A stretch of DNA of 64,000 nucleotides from Bradyrhizobium sp. (lineage in GTDB: Bacteria > Pseudomonadota > Alphaproteobacteria > Rhizobiales > Xanthobacteraceae), in assembly GCF_016213215.1 (NCBI RefSeq), contig NZ_JACRAW010000079.1:1-64000 (forward strand), read 5' to 3'. Of the stretch, positions 35,672 through 44,948 are shown piece after piece. The notes below the pieces were generated by a model. That model searched no databases, was not told the origin of the DNA, and worked only from the letters and a program-made list of their open reading frames with translations. Position 1 is the stretch's first letter, and each line of letters begins with the position of its first letter. Both the position numbers and the translations under genes were made by a program.

Positions 35672-35719
35672 GGAGGCGCCCCTGCGGACGATTTCACTGT
35701 TTCGCGCGCGCTCTCGGCA

Positions 35720-37339
35720 TCACGCCTTCACCAGCGCGCGGTAGTCGAGGCGGCGGTGGAACCAGTACTGATAGCCCGACACGTTCTTCTGCATCGCGAC
35801 GTTGACGAAGGGCTGGTACAGCGGAATGCGCGGCACCTCGGCGAAGGCGAGATCGACGAAGCCCTTGACGTCGGCATCGTAGGCCGCCTTGTCGCCGGTT
35901 GCCGCGGCGGTGCGCGCGCCGTCGATGAACTTGTCCATCGCCGCCGACTTGTAGCTCATCGTGTTGAAGATCGAATTGTTGCCGTGATAGCACCAGTAGA
36001 AGAAGTACTCGGGGTAATCGAGCCAGCCCGAGAACACGTTGGTGAACAGCGGCAGCTCCTTCTTGGTCAGCTCGGTGCGCCAGTTCGCGCCCGGCACCTT
36101 GTTGATCGTGGCCTTGATGCCGAGCTGGGCGAGGCTCTCCTGCACCAGGATGCAGAGCGGCTCGTTGACCTGGGCGAAGTTGAGATCGAAGGACAGCGTG
36201 GTCTCGAAGCCGTTGGCGTAACCGGCCTCCGCCAATAGCGCCTTCGCCTTCGCCATGTCGGTGTTGAATTTGTGCGGCTGCGGCCAGGCGACCTCTGTCG
36301 CCTTGGCGGCGGACGCGCCGAACATCGGGTTGCCAAGGCCGAACAGCACCGCATCCATGATCTTCTGGTACGGCATCGCATAGGCCATGGCCTGCCGCAC
36401 CTTCGGATTGTCGAATGGCGGCTTGTTGACGTTCATGCCGATATACTGGATGCCGTTGGTGTATGGCAGCGACACCACGTCGAGCTTGCCGTTTGCCTTC
36501 ATCTCCTGGAAATCGCGGAGCGGCAGTTCGTAGGAGATGTCGGCATCGCCGCGCTCGAGCATCGCCCGACGGTTGCCGGCCTGCGGCACCATGCGCCAGA
36601 TCACGCGCTTGATCTTCGGCAGCGGACCGCCGACCCACTCGTCGTTGCGCTCCATGATCACTTCGGTGCCGGGCGTCCATTTCGTCATCTTGTAGGCGCC
36701 GGAGCCCGCGGTCTGCTGCTTGGTGTATTCGAGGCCCCAGGGATCCTTTTCGCTCGCGTTCTTCTTCACGAGCCCGGAATTCACAACGCACGGCACGATA
36801 ACGGCGAGGTCGGGGATGGTGAGCCTGTCCTTCTTCAGGAAGTCGACGCGCACCGTGTGGTCGTCGACGACAACGAACTGCTCGGGCTTGGTCAGCGAGC
36901 CCGCGCTCATCTGGAAGGTCGGAAAGCCGCCGACGCTCACCGCGCGATCCAGCGACCATTTGACGTCCTTGGCGGTGACCGGCGTGCCGTCGTGGAATTT
37001 GGCTTTCTTCTTCAGCTTGAACGTCACCGACATGTCGCCAACGTTCATGTCCTCGGCGAGCTCGCCCTTGAACTTGTCGCGGTCGTAATAGGGAACGCCG
37101 CCCGGGCCGCTTTTCATCTCGTGGCTGATCAGACGGTCGTAGCAATTCCAGGAGACTTCGTAGCCGGGCACGTTGGTGCCGACGCCGTGGATGTCGAGAT
37201 TGTTGGGACCGCCTTCGGAAACGACCAAGAGGGATTCGGACCTGGCATCCGCCTTGGCCGACGAAATGATTCCGGGGGCCGGCAGCATCGTGCCGGCAGC
37301 CAATCCGGAAACGGACTTCAGGAAATCACGACGCTTCAT
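35720..37339 (-). CDS. ABC transporter substrate-binding protein (SBP_bac_5), Tat-exported
   Basis: 539 residues from the ATG at 37339. The N-terminus MKRRDFLKSVSGLAAG carries a twin-arginine motif (RRDFLK), so export is probably by Tat, already folded. SBP_bac_5 domain: KKKAKFHDGTPVTAKDVKWSLDR near residue 115 is its signature, and IGMNVNKPPFDNPKVRQAMAYA follows near residue 290. This family binds peptides, nickel or small amides; with atzGEH downstream, a ureido or N-carboxylated nitrogen compound is the likely ligand (inference). First gene of the eight-gene operon. Confidence 0.92.
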   Translation of the reverse strand: MKRRDFLKSVSGLAAGTMLPAPGIISSAKADARSESLLVVSEGGPNNLDIHGVGTNVPGYEVSWNCYDRLISHEMKSGPGGVPYYDRDKFKGELAEDMNVGDMSVTFKLKKKAKFHDGTPVTAKDVKWSLDRAVSVGGFPTFQMSAGSLTKPEQFVVVDDHTVRVDFLKKDRLTIPDLAVIVPCVVNSGLVKKNASEKDPWGLEYTKQQTAGSGAYKMTKWTPGTEVIMERNDEWVGGPLPKIKRVIWRMVPQAGNRRAMLERGDADISYELPLRDFQEMKANGKLDVVSLPYTNGIQYIGMNVNKPPFDNPKVRQAMAYAMPYQKIMDAVLFGLGNPMFGASAAKATEVAWPQPHKFNTDMAKAKALLAEAGYANGFETTLSFDLNFAQVNEPLCILVQESLAQLGIKATINKVPGANWRTELTKKELPLFTNVFSGWLDYPEYFFYWCYHGNNSIFNTMSYKSAAMDKFIDGARTAAATGDKAAYDADVKGFVDLAFAEVPRIPLYQPFVNVAMQKNVSGYQYWFHRRLDYRALVKA

Positions 37340-37462
37340 GCAAATGCTCCAACACAAAGGATGAGGTTGGAGAGACCGTCGCAAGGTTCGTGCCAAGGCG
37401 GCGATAGGAGCTAACCACCTGATATGGCAACGAAGTTTTGAAATTTCGTGGTTCTGAAGCAG

Positions 37463-37520
37463 TTTGGCAATTGCATACAAAGATGCGGTTTTGCTCAATG
37501 ATTGAGCAATGTTTGCCAAA
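37463..37520. promoter_or_regulatory. Nested palindromes upstream of the importer-atz operon
   Basis: TTGCTCAAT-G-ATTGAGCAA (37491-37509) is a perfect 19-base palindrome. It is flanked by TTTGGCAA (37463-37470) and TTGCCAAA (37513-37520), and by TTGCATACAA (37471-37480), one base off the palindrome TTGTATACAA that fits FCD-type GntR operators. Could be the operator of the operon's GntR protein or an end structure of the upstream ugpB-like gene. Confidence 0.45.
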
Positions 37521-37535
37521 TGCCTTCGCCGGAAG

Positions 37536-38861
37536 CTAGCGATCCGGGCTTGCGTGCTCGAACTGGCGCAGCAGCTTGTTGCCGCGCTCCACCGCCGAAT
37601 CCAGCGCAGCCTGCGCAGGCTTCGCGCCGCGGAAAGCCTGCTCCAGTTCATCCTCGATCACGCCGCGAACCAGCACGAAGGAGCCGAGCCGGACGCCGCG
37701 CGAATTCTCCGTCGGCGGCTTCAAGGCGACCTGGCGGAAGGAGATTATGCTGCCGGGATGACGCTCGTAGAAGCCCTGCGCCCGCGTCAGATCGAAGGCG
37801 GCGCGGGTGATCGGCAGATAACCCGTATTCTGATGCCAGGCGGCCTGGACTTCGGGCTTCGAGAGGAAGGCGAGGAATTTCGCCACCCCCTTGTATTCCT
37901 CGCGCGGCCTGTCGCGCAGCACCCACAGCGTGGCGCCGCCCACGATCGAATTTTGCGGCGCGCCCTTAACGTCCGGCCAGTACGGCAGCATGCCGTAACC
38001 AACCTCGAATTTCGAATTGGCGATGATGTCGGCGCGCGTTGCCGAAGATCCGATGAAGATGCCGCATTCGCCGTTCTGGAAGCGTGGCTCCGCACTTGCC
38101 CCGCGCCCGCTATAATCGAACACCTTGTCCTTCTGCCATTCGGCGAGCTGCGCAACATGGCGCGCCAGCACCGGATTGTTGACGGTCAGGGCGGCATCGA
38201 GCCCGTCGAAACCGTTCGATCGGGTCGAGACCGGCAAATTGTGAAAGGCCGAAAAGTTCTCGACATTGATCCACGACGGCCAGGACGTGGTGAAGCCGCA
38301 TACCGCACCCTTCTCGCGCAACCGCTTTGCCGCGGCGCCGACCTCCGGCCAGGTCTTCGGCGGGGTTTCCGCGTCCAGCCCCGCCTCGCGAAACATCTTC
38401 TTGTTGTAATAGAGGATCGGCGTCGAGGCGTTGAACGGAAGCGACAGCAGATGGCCGGCACTGTCGGCGTAATAGCCGGCGACCGCCGGAAGGTAGGCCT
38501 CGGGCGAAAACGGCTCATGCTCCTCGCGCATCAGCTCGAACACCGGATAGATGGCGCCCCTCGCCGCAATCATCGTCGCGGTTGCGACGTCATTGACCTG
38601 AACGATTGCCGGCTGCCGGCGCGAACGGAACGCAAAGATCGCCGCGTTCACCGTTTCAGTGTAGCTGCCCTTGTAGGCCGGCACGATCCGGTAGTCGGAT
38701 TGCTGGGCATTGAAATCGGCGGAAAGTTTTTCCAGTTGCCGCCCAAGCTCGCCCGACATCGCGTGCCAGAACATGATGTCGGTCGCGGCCAGCGCGGGCG
38801 ATGCCAGCGCGAGCGCGCAGGTCACACCGAGGAACTGCGACACTCGTCCCAGTAATTTCAC
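37536..38861 (-). CDS. UgpB-like glycerol-3-phosphate/sugar ABC substrate-binding protein
   Basis: 441 residues with a GTG start at 38861. Signal peptide VKLLGRVSQFLGVTCALALA with cleavage near ALAA. Mature start TDIMFWHAMSGELGRQLEKLSADFN is the UgpB pattern; YKGSYTETVNA, SLPFNASTPILYYNKKMF and FIGSSATRADI follow the family. Usually part of ugpBAEC, but no permease or ATPase gene is adjacent. It may serve a system encoded elsewhere. Divergent from the sensor kinase gene at 39125. Confidence 0.88.
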   Translation of the reverse strand: MKLLGRVSQFLGVTCALALASPALAATDIMFWHAMSGELGRQLEKLSADFNAQQSDYRIVPAYKGSYTETVNAAIFAFRSRRQPAIVQVNDVATATMIAARGAIYPVFELMREEHEPFSPEAYLPAVAGYYADSAGHLLSLPFNASTPILYYNKKMFREAGLDAETPPKTWPEVGAAAKRLREKGAVCGFTTSWPSWINVENFSAFHNLPVSTRSNGFDGLDAALTVNNPVLARHVAQLAEWQKDKVFDYSGRGASAEPRFQNGECGIFIGSSATRADIIANSKFEVGYGMLPYWPDVKGAPQNSIVGGATLWVLRDRPREEYKGVAKFLAFLSKPEVQAAWHQNTGYLPITRAAFDLTRAQGFYERHPGSIISFRQVALKPPTENSRGVRLGSFVLVRGVIEDELEQAFRGAKPAQAALDSAVERGNKLLRQFEHASPDR

Positions 38862-38916
38862 GGCAAGTTCCAGGTTGCGACCGGGGGTGGCGGTATGGTG
38901 GAACCCCTACTTAGGG

Positions 38917-38944
38917 CTAGCCGGTTGCATTTGCAATCGGCTAG
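38917..38944. promoter_or_regulatory. 28-bp dyad in the ugpB-like/kinase divergent region
   Basis: CTAGCCGGTTGCAT followed by TTGCAATCGGCTAG is an inverted repeat with 12 of 14 positions paired and no spacer. It sits 56 bases before the ugpB-like start and 180 before the kinase start. Candidate operator, LacI-like in size and symmetry. Confidence 0.5.
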
Positions 38945-39124
38945 ACGCAGTAGCCGGTTCCGTTGCGGCCTGCCCGGCGTTGAACCTTTCCTTGTCGCCA
39001 TAGACTTCATCACCAAGGGGTTGAGTTTGTCAGTGTGTCGATGGCCGAAGTCCATGCCAGGGCGCAGGGCGATCCTGCTTCCGCCGCCTTGATCCAGTGC
39101 ATTCGCAAGGTGGAGTGAACCGTC

Positions 39125-41203
39125 TTGGCAGCGTCCGGGCACAGCGATGTTGCGGAACGGCCGCCGGGTCCGGTCGGAGGGCTGCGCGCGCGCATCGTCC
39201 GCCTGCTACGTGCGGTGCCGATCCGCTGGCGCATCCTGTCGATCGCCGGCATCAATTCCGCCGTCGTGCTGGTGCTGGCCGCCTTGATCTGGAACGGCGC
39301 CCAGGTGCTGGCCTCGGCCTGGGACGACGTGCGCCAGGTCCGTGAATCCGACAAGATCCTGGCGCTGCTCGGGAGCGAAACCAGCCGCCTGCAGAACCTT
39401 ATCCATCGCTACATCAACCAACCGAGCCCCGACCTGTTCGCGGAGATCCTGCTGCTGCGCGAGACCGTGCTCGGCACGCTCACCAACCGTGCCTCCAAGG
39501 ATCCGGTACTCTCGGGCTCGGTAGCGGAACTGGAACGCGCGACCGAGCGCTTCCTCAACGGCTTTGGCGAATTGCGCGCCCTCCAGGCCACCATCGCCAG
39601 GACCTACGAGGACCAGGTGCTCGGCCCCGCCAGGGACATGGCAGGGCTCTATTCCGTCATCGAGGGCGCCACTGGCCGCCGCGACGCTTCGATCTGGCCT
39701 CCGCTGGGAAGATCCCGCGAGGCCTTCACCGCCGTGCTGGTGGCGGTCAACTCCTATTACCTGTCGCTGGCCAGCGCATCGGCCGAGGACGCCCGACGCA
39801 ACACCGAGACCATCGAAAAGACGATTCCGGTGATGCTCCAATTTGGCGATAACGAGCTGCAGCGCGAGGCGCTCAAGAAGCTCGCCGCCCGGACCGCGGC
39901 GCTGCGCGAAGGCTTCACCAGGCTCACCGAACAGCTTGCGAACCGCACCGAGCTGCTCCGCACCAAGATCGACGCGAGCCAGGCCGACGCGATCGGCGCC
40001 ATCGACGAACTGTCGACCAAGATGCGCCAGCGCGAGCAGAAGGCTCAGGAAACGTTCGACCGCACGCTGTCCGACATCTCGCGCCGGGTGCTTTCGATCG
40101 CCATCTTCTTCCTCGGCATCATCCTGACCGTGGGTGTGCTGATCGCGCTGTCGATCCGGCTGCCGCTCCAACAGATCATGACGGCGATGCGCGCGATCAT
40201 GCAGGGCGATCTCGGCCGTGAGGTGCAAGGCACCCAGGCACGCGACGAAGTGGGGGCGATGGCGCGGGCGGTCGAGGTGTTCCGCGAGAACGCCATCGCC
40301 CGGCGCAAGGCCGAGGACGAATTGCGAGCGTCGAAGGAGAAGGCAGAAAGCGCCCTGCTCGAGCTCTCTACTGCGCAGCAGAACCTGATCGACGCCGAGC
40401 GGCTGGCCGCGCTCGGCGGCCTCGTCGCGGGCGTCGCCCACGAGGTCAACAACCCGATCGGCATCAGCCTGACGGTCGCATCCAGCTTCGCCCGGCGCAG
40501 CGAGATGTTCGGGGCCCAGCTGAGATCCGACGGCTCGCTGCGCCGCTCGCAGCTGGAAGACTTTGTCCAGGCCTCCCACGACGCCTCGCAGCAGCTTGTC
40601 GCCAACCTGCAGCGCGCCGGCGAACTGATCCAGTCCTTCAAGCAGGTCGCCGTCGATCGCTCGCACGCCGAGCGGCGGCAGTTCTCGCTCGCCGAAGCGA
40701 CCGACCAGATCATCGCGAGCCTTCGTCCGGTCCTCAAGCGCTCGCCCATCAAGCTGTCGGTCGACGTGCCCGAGGGGCTGATCCTTGACGGTTATCCCGG
40801 CTCCTACGGCCAGATCCTGACCAATCTCTTTCTCAACACCGTCAAGCACGCCTTCGGCGACGGACGCTCCGGAACCATTACGCTCTCGGCACGGCCGCGC
40901 GGGCCGGACGACGTCGAGATCATCTTTGCCGACGACGGCGCCGGCATGACGCCCGAGGTCCAGCGCCAGGCCTTTGACCCTTTCTTTACCACGCGGCGCA
41001 ATGAAGGCGGCACCGGCCTTGGCCTTCATATCGTCTATAACCTCGTGACCCAGCAGCTCGGCGGGCGGATGATGCTCGAGTCAAAGCCGGGACAAGGCAC
41101 CACATTTCGCATTATTATGCCGCGGGTCGCCAAGGGTGGCCCAGCAAGCACCGAGACGGACGGAACTTCTCAATGGCCGAACAGGACGATGTCCTCCAAC
41201 TGA
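39125..41203 (+). CDS. Membrane sensor histidine kinase
   Basis: 692 residues with a TTG start (GGAG upstream). TM1 is near residues 38-56 and TM2 near 323-345; a long helical periplasmic sensor lies between. Then HAMP (LRLPLQQIMTAMRAIMQGDL-like), a coiled coil, the H-box LVAGVAHEVNNPIG near residue 437, N-box (ILTNLFLNTVKHAF), G1 (FADDGAGM) and G2 (GGTGLGLHIVYN). Overlaps the next gene by 31 bases. Forms a three-gene signalling operon with the REC-kinase and the OmpR-type regulator. The ligand is unknown. Confidence 0.92.
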   Translation: MAASGHSDVAERPPGPVGGLRARIVRLLRAVPIRWRILSIAGINSAVVLVLAALIWNGAQVLASAWDDVRQVRESDKILALLGSETSRLQNLIHRYINQPSPDLFAEILLLRETVLGTLTNRASKDPVLSGSVAELERATERFLNGFGELRALQATIARTYEDQVLGPARDMAGLYSVIEGATGRRDASIWPPLGRSREAFTAVLVAVNSYYLSLASASAEDARRNTETIEKTIPVMLQFGDNELQREALKKLAARTAALREGFTRLTEQLANRTELLRTKIDASQADAIGAIDELSTKMRQREQKAQETFDRTLSDISRRVLSIAIFFLGIILTVGVLIALSIRLPLQQIMTAMRAIMQGDLGREVQGTQARDEVGAMARAVEVFRENAIARRKAEDELRASKEKAESALLELSTAQQNLIDAERLAALGGLVAGVAHEVNNPIGISLTVASSFARRSEMFGAQLRSDGSLRRSQLEDFVQASHDASQQLVANLQRAGELIQSFKQVAVDRSHAERRQFSLAEATDQIIASLRPVLKRSPIKLSVDVPEGLILDGYPGSYGQILTNLFLNTVKHAFGDGRSGTITLSARPRGPDDVEIIFADDGAGMTPEVQRQAFDPFFTTRRNEGGTGLGLHIVYNLVTQQLGGRMMLESKPGQGTTFRIIMPRVAKGGPASTETDGTSQWPNRTMSSN

Positions 41204-42921
41204 TCGAAGATACCGGCCTCGCCCGGGAGGATTCGTCCGCACGCAAATGGAAGATCGCCGTCATCGATGACGACGCGGCGGTGCATGACGGCACGCGCTT
41301 TGCGCTGTCCGACTACAGCCTGAACGGCCAGGGCCTGGAAATCCTCTCCGCTTATTCCGCGGCGGAAGGCCGCAAGCTGATGCGCGAGCACCCCGACATT
41401 GCCGCCGTGCTGCTCGACGTGATCATGGAGACCGACATCGCCGGGCTCGAGCTCGTGGAATACATCCGCAGCGAGCTCAAGAACGAGACCGTGCGAATCA
41501 TCCTGCGCACCGGCCAGCCGGGCCAGGCGCCGGAACGGCGCGTGATCGTCCAGTATGATATCAACGACTACAAGGCCAAGACCGAGCTGACGGCGGACAA
41601 GCTGTTCACCTCGCTGACGGCGGCGCTGCGCTCCTACCAGCAGCTCGAGCGCATGATGCAGACGAGGCGGGGCCTCGAGATCATCATCGACGCCGCCTCC
41701 ACCTTATACGATTTCAAGTCGATGCAGCGCCTCGCGGAAGGCGTGCTGACGCAGCTCGCCTCGCTCCTCAACGTCGACTGCGCCGGCATCCTGGTGCTGC
41801 GCGACGATGGCAGCTCGTCGGGGGCGGATTTCTCCGTGCTCGCCGGGAGCGGCTGCTACAGCCGGTTCATCGGCACCACTTCCTCCAAGGCGCTCGATCC
41901 CGACCTGCGGGAGCTGGTCGAGGCGGCATTCCAGCGCCGCAAGAACGAATTCGCTGATCATCGCAGCGTGCTATACTTGCGAACCGGCAGCGGCCGCGAG
42001 GTCGTCGTCCTGCTGCAGGCGGAGCGTCCGCTGTCGGAAACCGATCGCTCGCTGGTGGAAATCTTCTCGAGCCGCCTCTCGATCGCCTTCGACAACGTCA
42101 TACTTTACCAGCAGCTGCAGGAGGCCAACACACAGCTGGAGGACCGCGTCGCCCAGCGCACCCGCGCCCTGATGCAGGCCAACCGGCGGCTGTCGGCACA
42201 GTGGCTGAGGCTGCAGCGTGCCAACGGCTTCAAGAACGAGATCCTCGGCACGGTCGCCCACGACCTGAAGAATCCGCTGGGCGTGATTCTCGGCCGCACC
42301 GAGATGCTGAAGGAGCTGATCGCGACCGCTGCGTCCGAGGCCGGCATCACCGCCCAGATCGACCACATCCGCGACGCGACCAAGCGGCTGACCACCATGG
42401 TCGACCACCTGATCTCGGACGCCATGGCCGATGCCTTCGACATCACCATCCGCCGCGAGCCGGTCGATGTCGCGGCGCTGGTCAATGAGGTGGCGGAGGC
42501 CAACCAGCCGCTCGCGATGAACAAGCAGCAGAAGGTCACTGTCACCGCGCCGACGAATCTCGTCACCATGTGCGATGCGGACCGGATCAGGGAGGCGATC
42601 GACAACCTCATCAGCAATGCCGTCAAGTACAGTCCGATCGGCGGCAAGATCACCGTCACCGCCGCCCGGGAGGGCGACAACACGATCGTCCACGTCAGCG
42701 ACGAAGGCGCCGGCCTGTCGCCGGAGGACCTCGGCCGGCTGTTCGGCCGGTTCCAGCGGCTGTCCGCCAAGCCGACGGCGGGCGAAAGCTCGACCGGCCT
42801 TGGGCTTTCCATCCTCAAGCGTATTATCGACATGCATGGCGGCCAGGTGACCGCCCGTAGCGATGGCCCCGGAAAGGGATCGACGTTCACCATCACCTTA
42901 CCCGCGACCGAGATGTCATGA
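41173..42921 (+). CDS. Soluble histidine kinase with N-terminal receiver and GAF-like domain
   Basis: 582 residues. Receiver domain (about residues 25-150): WKIAVIDDDAAVH and phospho-acceptor region AAVLLDVIMETD. Next is a DUF3369/GAF-like region (to about 320) and a coiled coil. The kinase core follows: H-box LGTVAHDLKNPLG near residue 358, N-box (AIDNLISNAVKYS), G1 (VSDEGAGL) and G2 (STGLGLSILKRI). No membrane segment. Its receiver may take phosphate from the upstream membrane kinase and so gate its own kinase activity. Stop overlaps the next start (ATGA). Confidence 0.92.
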   Translation: MAEQDDVLQLIEDTGLAREDSSARKWKIAVIDDDAAVHDGTRFALSDYSLNGQGLEILSAYSAAEGRKLMREHPDIAAVLLDVIMETDIAGLELVEYIRSELKNETVRIILRTGQPGQAPERRVIVQYDINDYKAKTELTADKLFTSLTAALRSYQQLERMMQTRRGLEIIIDAASTLYDFKSMQRLAEGVLTQLASLLNVDCAGILVLRDDGSSSGADFSVLAGSGCYSRFIGTTSSKALDPDLRELVEAAFQRRKNEFADHRSVLYLRTGSGREVVVLLQAERPLSETDRSLVEIFSSRLSIAFDNVILYQQLQEANTQLEDRVAQRTRALMQANRRLSAQWLRLQRANGFKNEILGTVAHDLKNPLGVILGRTEMLKELIATAASEAGITAQIDHIRDATKRLTTMVDHLISDAMADAFDITIRREPVDVAALVNEVAEANQPLAMNKQQKVTVTAPTNLVTMCDADRIREAIDNLISNAVKYSPIGGKITVTAAREGDNTIVHVSDEGAGLSPEDLGRLFGRFQRLSAKPTAGESSTGLGLSILKRIIDMHGGQVTARSDGPGKGSTFTITLPATEMS

Positions 42922-43652
42922 CCAAAAGCCAGCACATCATGATTGTCGATGACGAGGCTCCGGCCCGCGAGATGGTCGGAGATTACCTCAAGATGCACGG
43001 CTTTACCGTCACGCTCTGCGACGGCGGCAAGAGCCTGCGTGCCGAAATCGAGAAGGGCGTGCCCGACCTCGTCGTGCTCGACCTCAACATGCCGGAAGAG
43101 GACGGGCTTTCGATCATCCGTGACTTGAAGAGCCGCACCAACGTGCCGGTCATCATGCTCACCGCAACCGCAAGCCCGATCGACCGGGTGGTCGGGCTCG
43201 AGCTCGGCGCCGACGACTATGTGGCAAAGCCCTGCGAATTGCGCGAACTGATGGCGCGCATCCGCTCGGTGCTGCGGCGGAGCGGGCCGGCCAAGGCCGC
43301 GGTGGCGGAATCGGCGGCAAAGTCGGCCAAGGAGCAACTGGTGCGCTTCGGGACCAAATGGCTCGACTTGGAGGCCCAGGCGCTGCGCGACGACGAGGGC
43401 AACGAACATCCGCTGACCGCTTCCGAATTCGGCCTGCTCAAGGTGTTCGCGGCGAACCCGAAACGGGTGCTGTCGCGTGAGCGGCTGCTCGAGCTTGCGA
43501 ATGCCAGGGATGCCGAGGCATTCGACCGCGCGGTCGACCTGCGCATCATGCGCATCCGGCGCAAGATCGAGCCCGACCCGACCAAGCCCGCCGTCATCCG
43601 CACCATCCGCGGCGGCGGTTACCTGTTTTCGCCGGCCGGCGAGAAGGCGTGA
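42918..43652 (+). CDS. OmpR-family response regulator
   Basis: 244 residues. Receiver: HIMIVDDEAPAREMV, phospho-Asp in LVVLDLNMPEEDG, conserved Lys in DDYVAKPCELREL. A linker is followed by a winged-helix DNA-binding domain (LTASEFGLLKVFAANPKRVLSRERLLELA, IRTIRGGGYLF). The final output of the three-gene system. Targets are unknown. Convergent with the FAD dehydrogenase gene 24 bases downstream. Confidence 0.94.
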   Translation: MTKSQHIMIVDDEAPAREMVGDYLKMHGFTVTLCDGGKSLRAEIEKGVPDLVVLDLNMPEEDGLSIIRDLKSRTNVPVIMLTATASPIDRVVGLELGADDYVAKPCELRELMARIRSVLRRSGPAKAAVAESAAKSAKEQLVRFGTKWLDLEAQALRDDEGNEHPLTASEFGLLKVFAANPKRVLSRERLLELANARDAEAFDRAVDLRIMRIRRKIEPDPTKPAVIRTIRGGGYLFSPAGEKA

Positions 43653-43676
43653 CGATCGCGCCTTGGGCGAATTGAG

Positions 43677-44948
43677 TTAGAGGAAGCGCTCCGGTGCGAA
43701 CGGCGTGAGCGGGATCTCCGGTTCACGACCGCTCAAGAGCTGCGCGACCAGACGGCCGGTGCGGGCCGAACTGCCGAGACCGATATGACCGTGCCCGAAT
43801 GCATAGACAATGTCGCGCGAAGCCCGCGCATGGCCGATGCAGGGGCGCCCGTCCGGCATGCTTGGACGATGACCGAGCCAGGTCTTGACGGATGAGGCCG
43901 GAAAAGACCTCGGCAGCTTGGGAAACATGCTGATCAGGCTCTCGCGCAGAATATCGGCGCGCTTCCAGTTGGGTGCGGCATCGAGGCCTCCGATCTCGAC
44001 CTGCCCGGCGGCGCGCAGCCCCGTATCGGTCGGATTGACGATGATCTTGAGATCGGCGGCCATCATCGAGGTGCGCGGACCGATCTCCGCATTTTCGACG
44101 ATGACGTGATAGCCGCGCTCGGTTTCAAGCGGCAGCCGATCGCCGACGGACGCGGCGAGGTGCTTCGAACGCGCCCCGGCGGCGATCACTGCCGCATCAC
44201 ACGCGATCTCGCCGGTTTCAGTGAGAACCGCGACCAGCTTGTCGCCCGCGAGTCTTAAGCCGGTCGCCCTGGCTGAAACGTGCGTGGCCCCGTTGGCGAC
44301 AGCGTGAGCGGCGAGCGCGGCGACGTAGCCGCCGGGGTTGCGGCAGCGCCCGGCCTCTTCCACCAGCACACTAAAGGTGTAGCGCGGATTGAGATCAGGC
44401 TCGCGCTGGCGCAGTTCCTCGGCGGAAAGCTCGAGCCATTCGATGCCAACGCGCTTGCGAATACGCCAGCCGAGGTCGGCATCGAACGGCGCGCGCGAAG
44501 TGAAGACGTGCAGCAGCCCGTTGCGCTCAATCATGTCGCCGACGCCGGCCTCTTCCGCCAGCTTCTTGTGCAGGGCCGGCGCGTCCTTCAGGAGAGTACG
44601 CAGGGCACGTGCCGTCTTCTCGACCCTGGCTTCTGTCCAGCCCGAGAGCAGGTACTGGATCAGCCAAGGCAACGCTCTCGGCAGATACAACCAACGAATG
44701 GCCAGCGGGCCGAGCGGATCGATCAAGTAGCCCGGGACCTTTTTCCAGATGCCCGGCTCCGATGGCGGAATCACCGAATGGGACGATAGCCAACCGGCGT
44801 TGCCATAGCTCGCCGCCTGCGTGCCGCCGGGCTCGCCCGGATCAACCAGCGTAACGCGGTGTCCGTCGCGCAACGCCTCGATTCCGCTGATGACGCCGAC
44901 AGCGCCGGCTCCGATGATGACGACGTGCCTGCCTGTCGGTGTGGTCAT
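43677..44948 (-). CDS. DadA-like FAD-dependent amino acid dehydrogenase
   Basis: 423 residues. N-terminal Rossmann motif VVIIGAGAVGVISGIEAL at residues 9-26, then DPGEPGGTQAASYGNAGWLS, typical of D-amino acid dehydrogenases. The C-terminus YAFGHGHIGLGSSARTGRLVAQLL closes the FAD site. Deaminates D-amino acids (or sarcosine/proline-type amines) and passes electrons to quinone. No racemase or RidA gene is adjacent, so the substrate is not defined. AGGGG precedes the ATG. Confidence 0.87.
   Translation of the reverse strand: MTTPTGRHVVIIGAGAVGVISGIEALRDGHRVTLVDPGEPGGTQAASYGNAGWLSSHSVIPPSEPGIWKKVPGYLIDPLGPLAIRWLYLPRALPWLIQYLLSGWTEARVEKTARALRTLLKDAPALHKKLAEEAGVGDMIERNGLLHVFTSRAPFDADLGWRIRKRVGIEWLELSAEELRQREPDLNPRYTFSVLVEEAGRCRNPGGYVAALAAHAVANGATHVSARATGLRLAGDKLVAVLTETGEIACDAAVIAAGARSKHLAASVGDRLPLETERGYHVIVENAEIGPRTSMMAADLKIIVNPTDTGLRAAGQVEIGGLDAAPNWKRADILRESLISMFPKLPRSFPASSVKTWLGHRPSMPDGRPCIGHARASRDIVYAFGHGHIGLGSSARTGRLVAQLLSGREPEIPLTPFAPERFL

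Noticed and set aside
32148..36238. Long plus-strand frames opposite the importer operon
   Set aside because: They mirror the permease, ATPase and binding-protein genes, have shadow-type composition and no ribosome sites.
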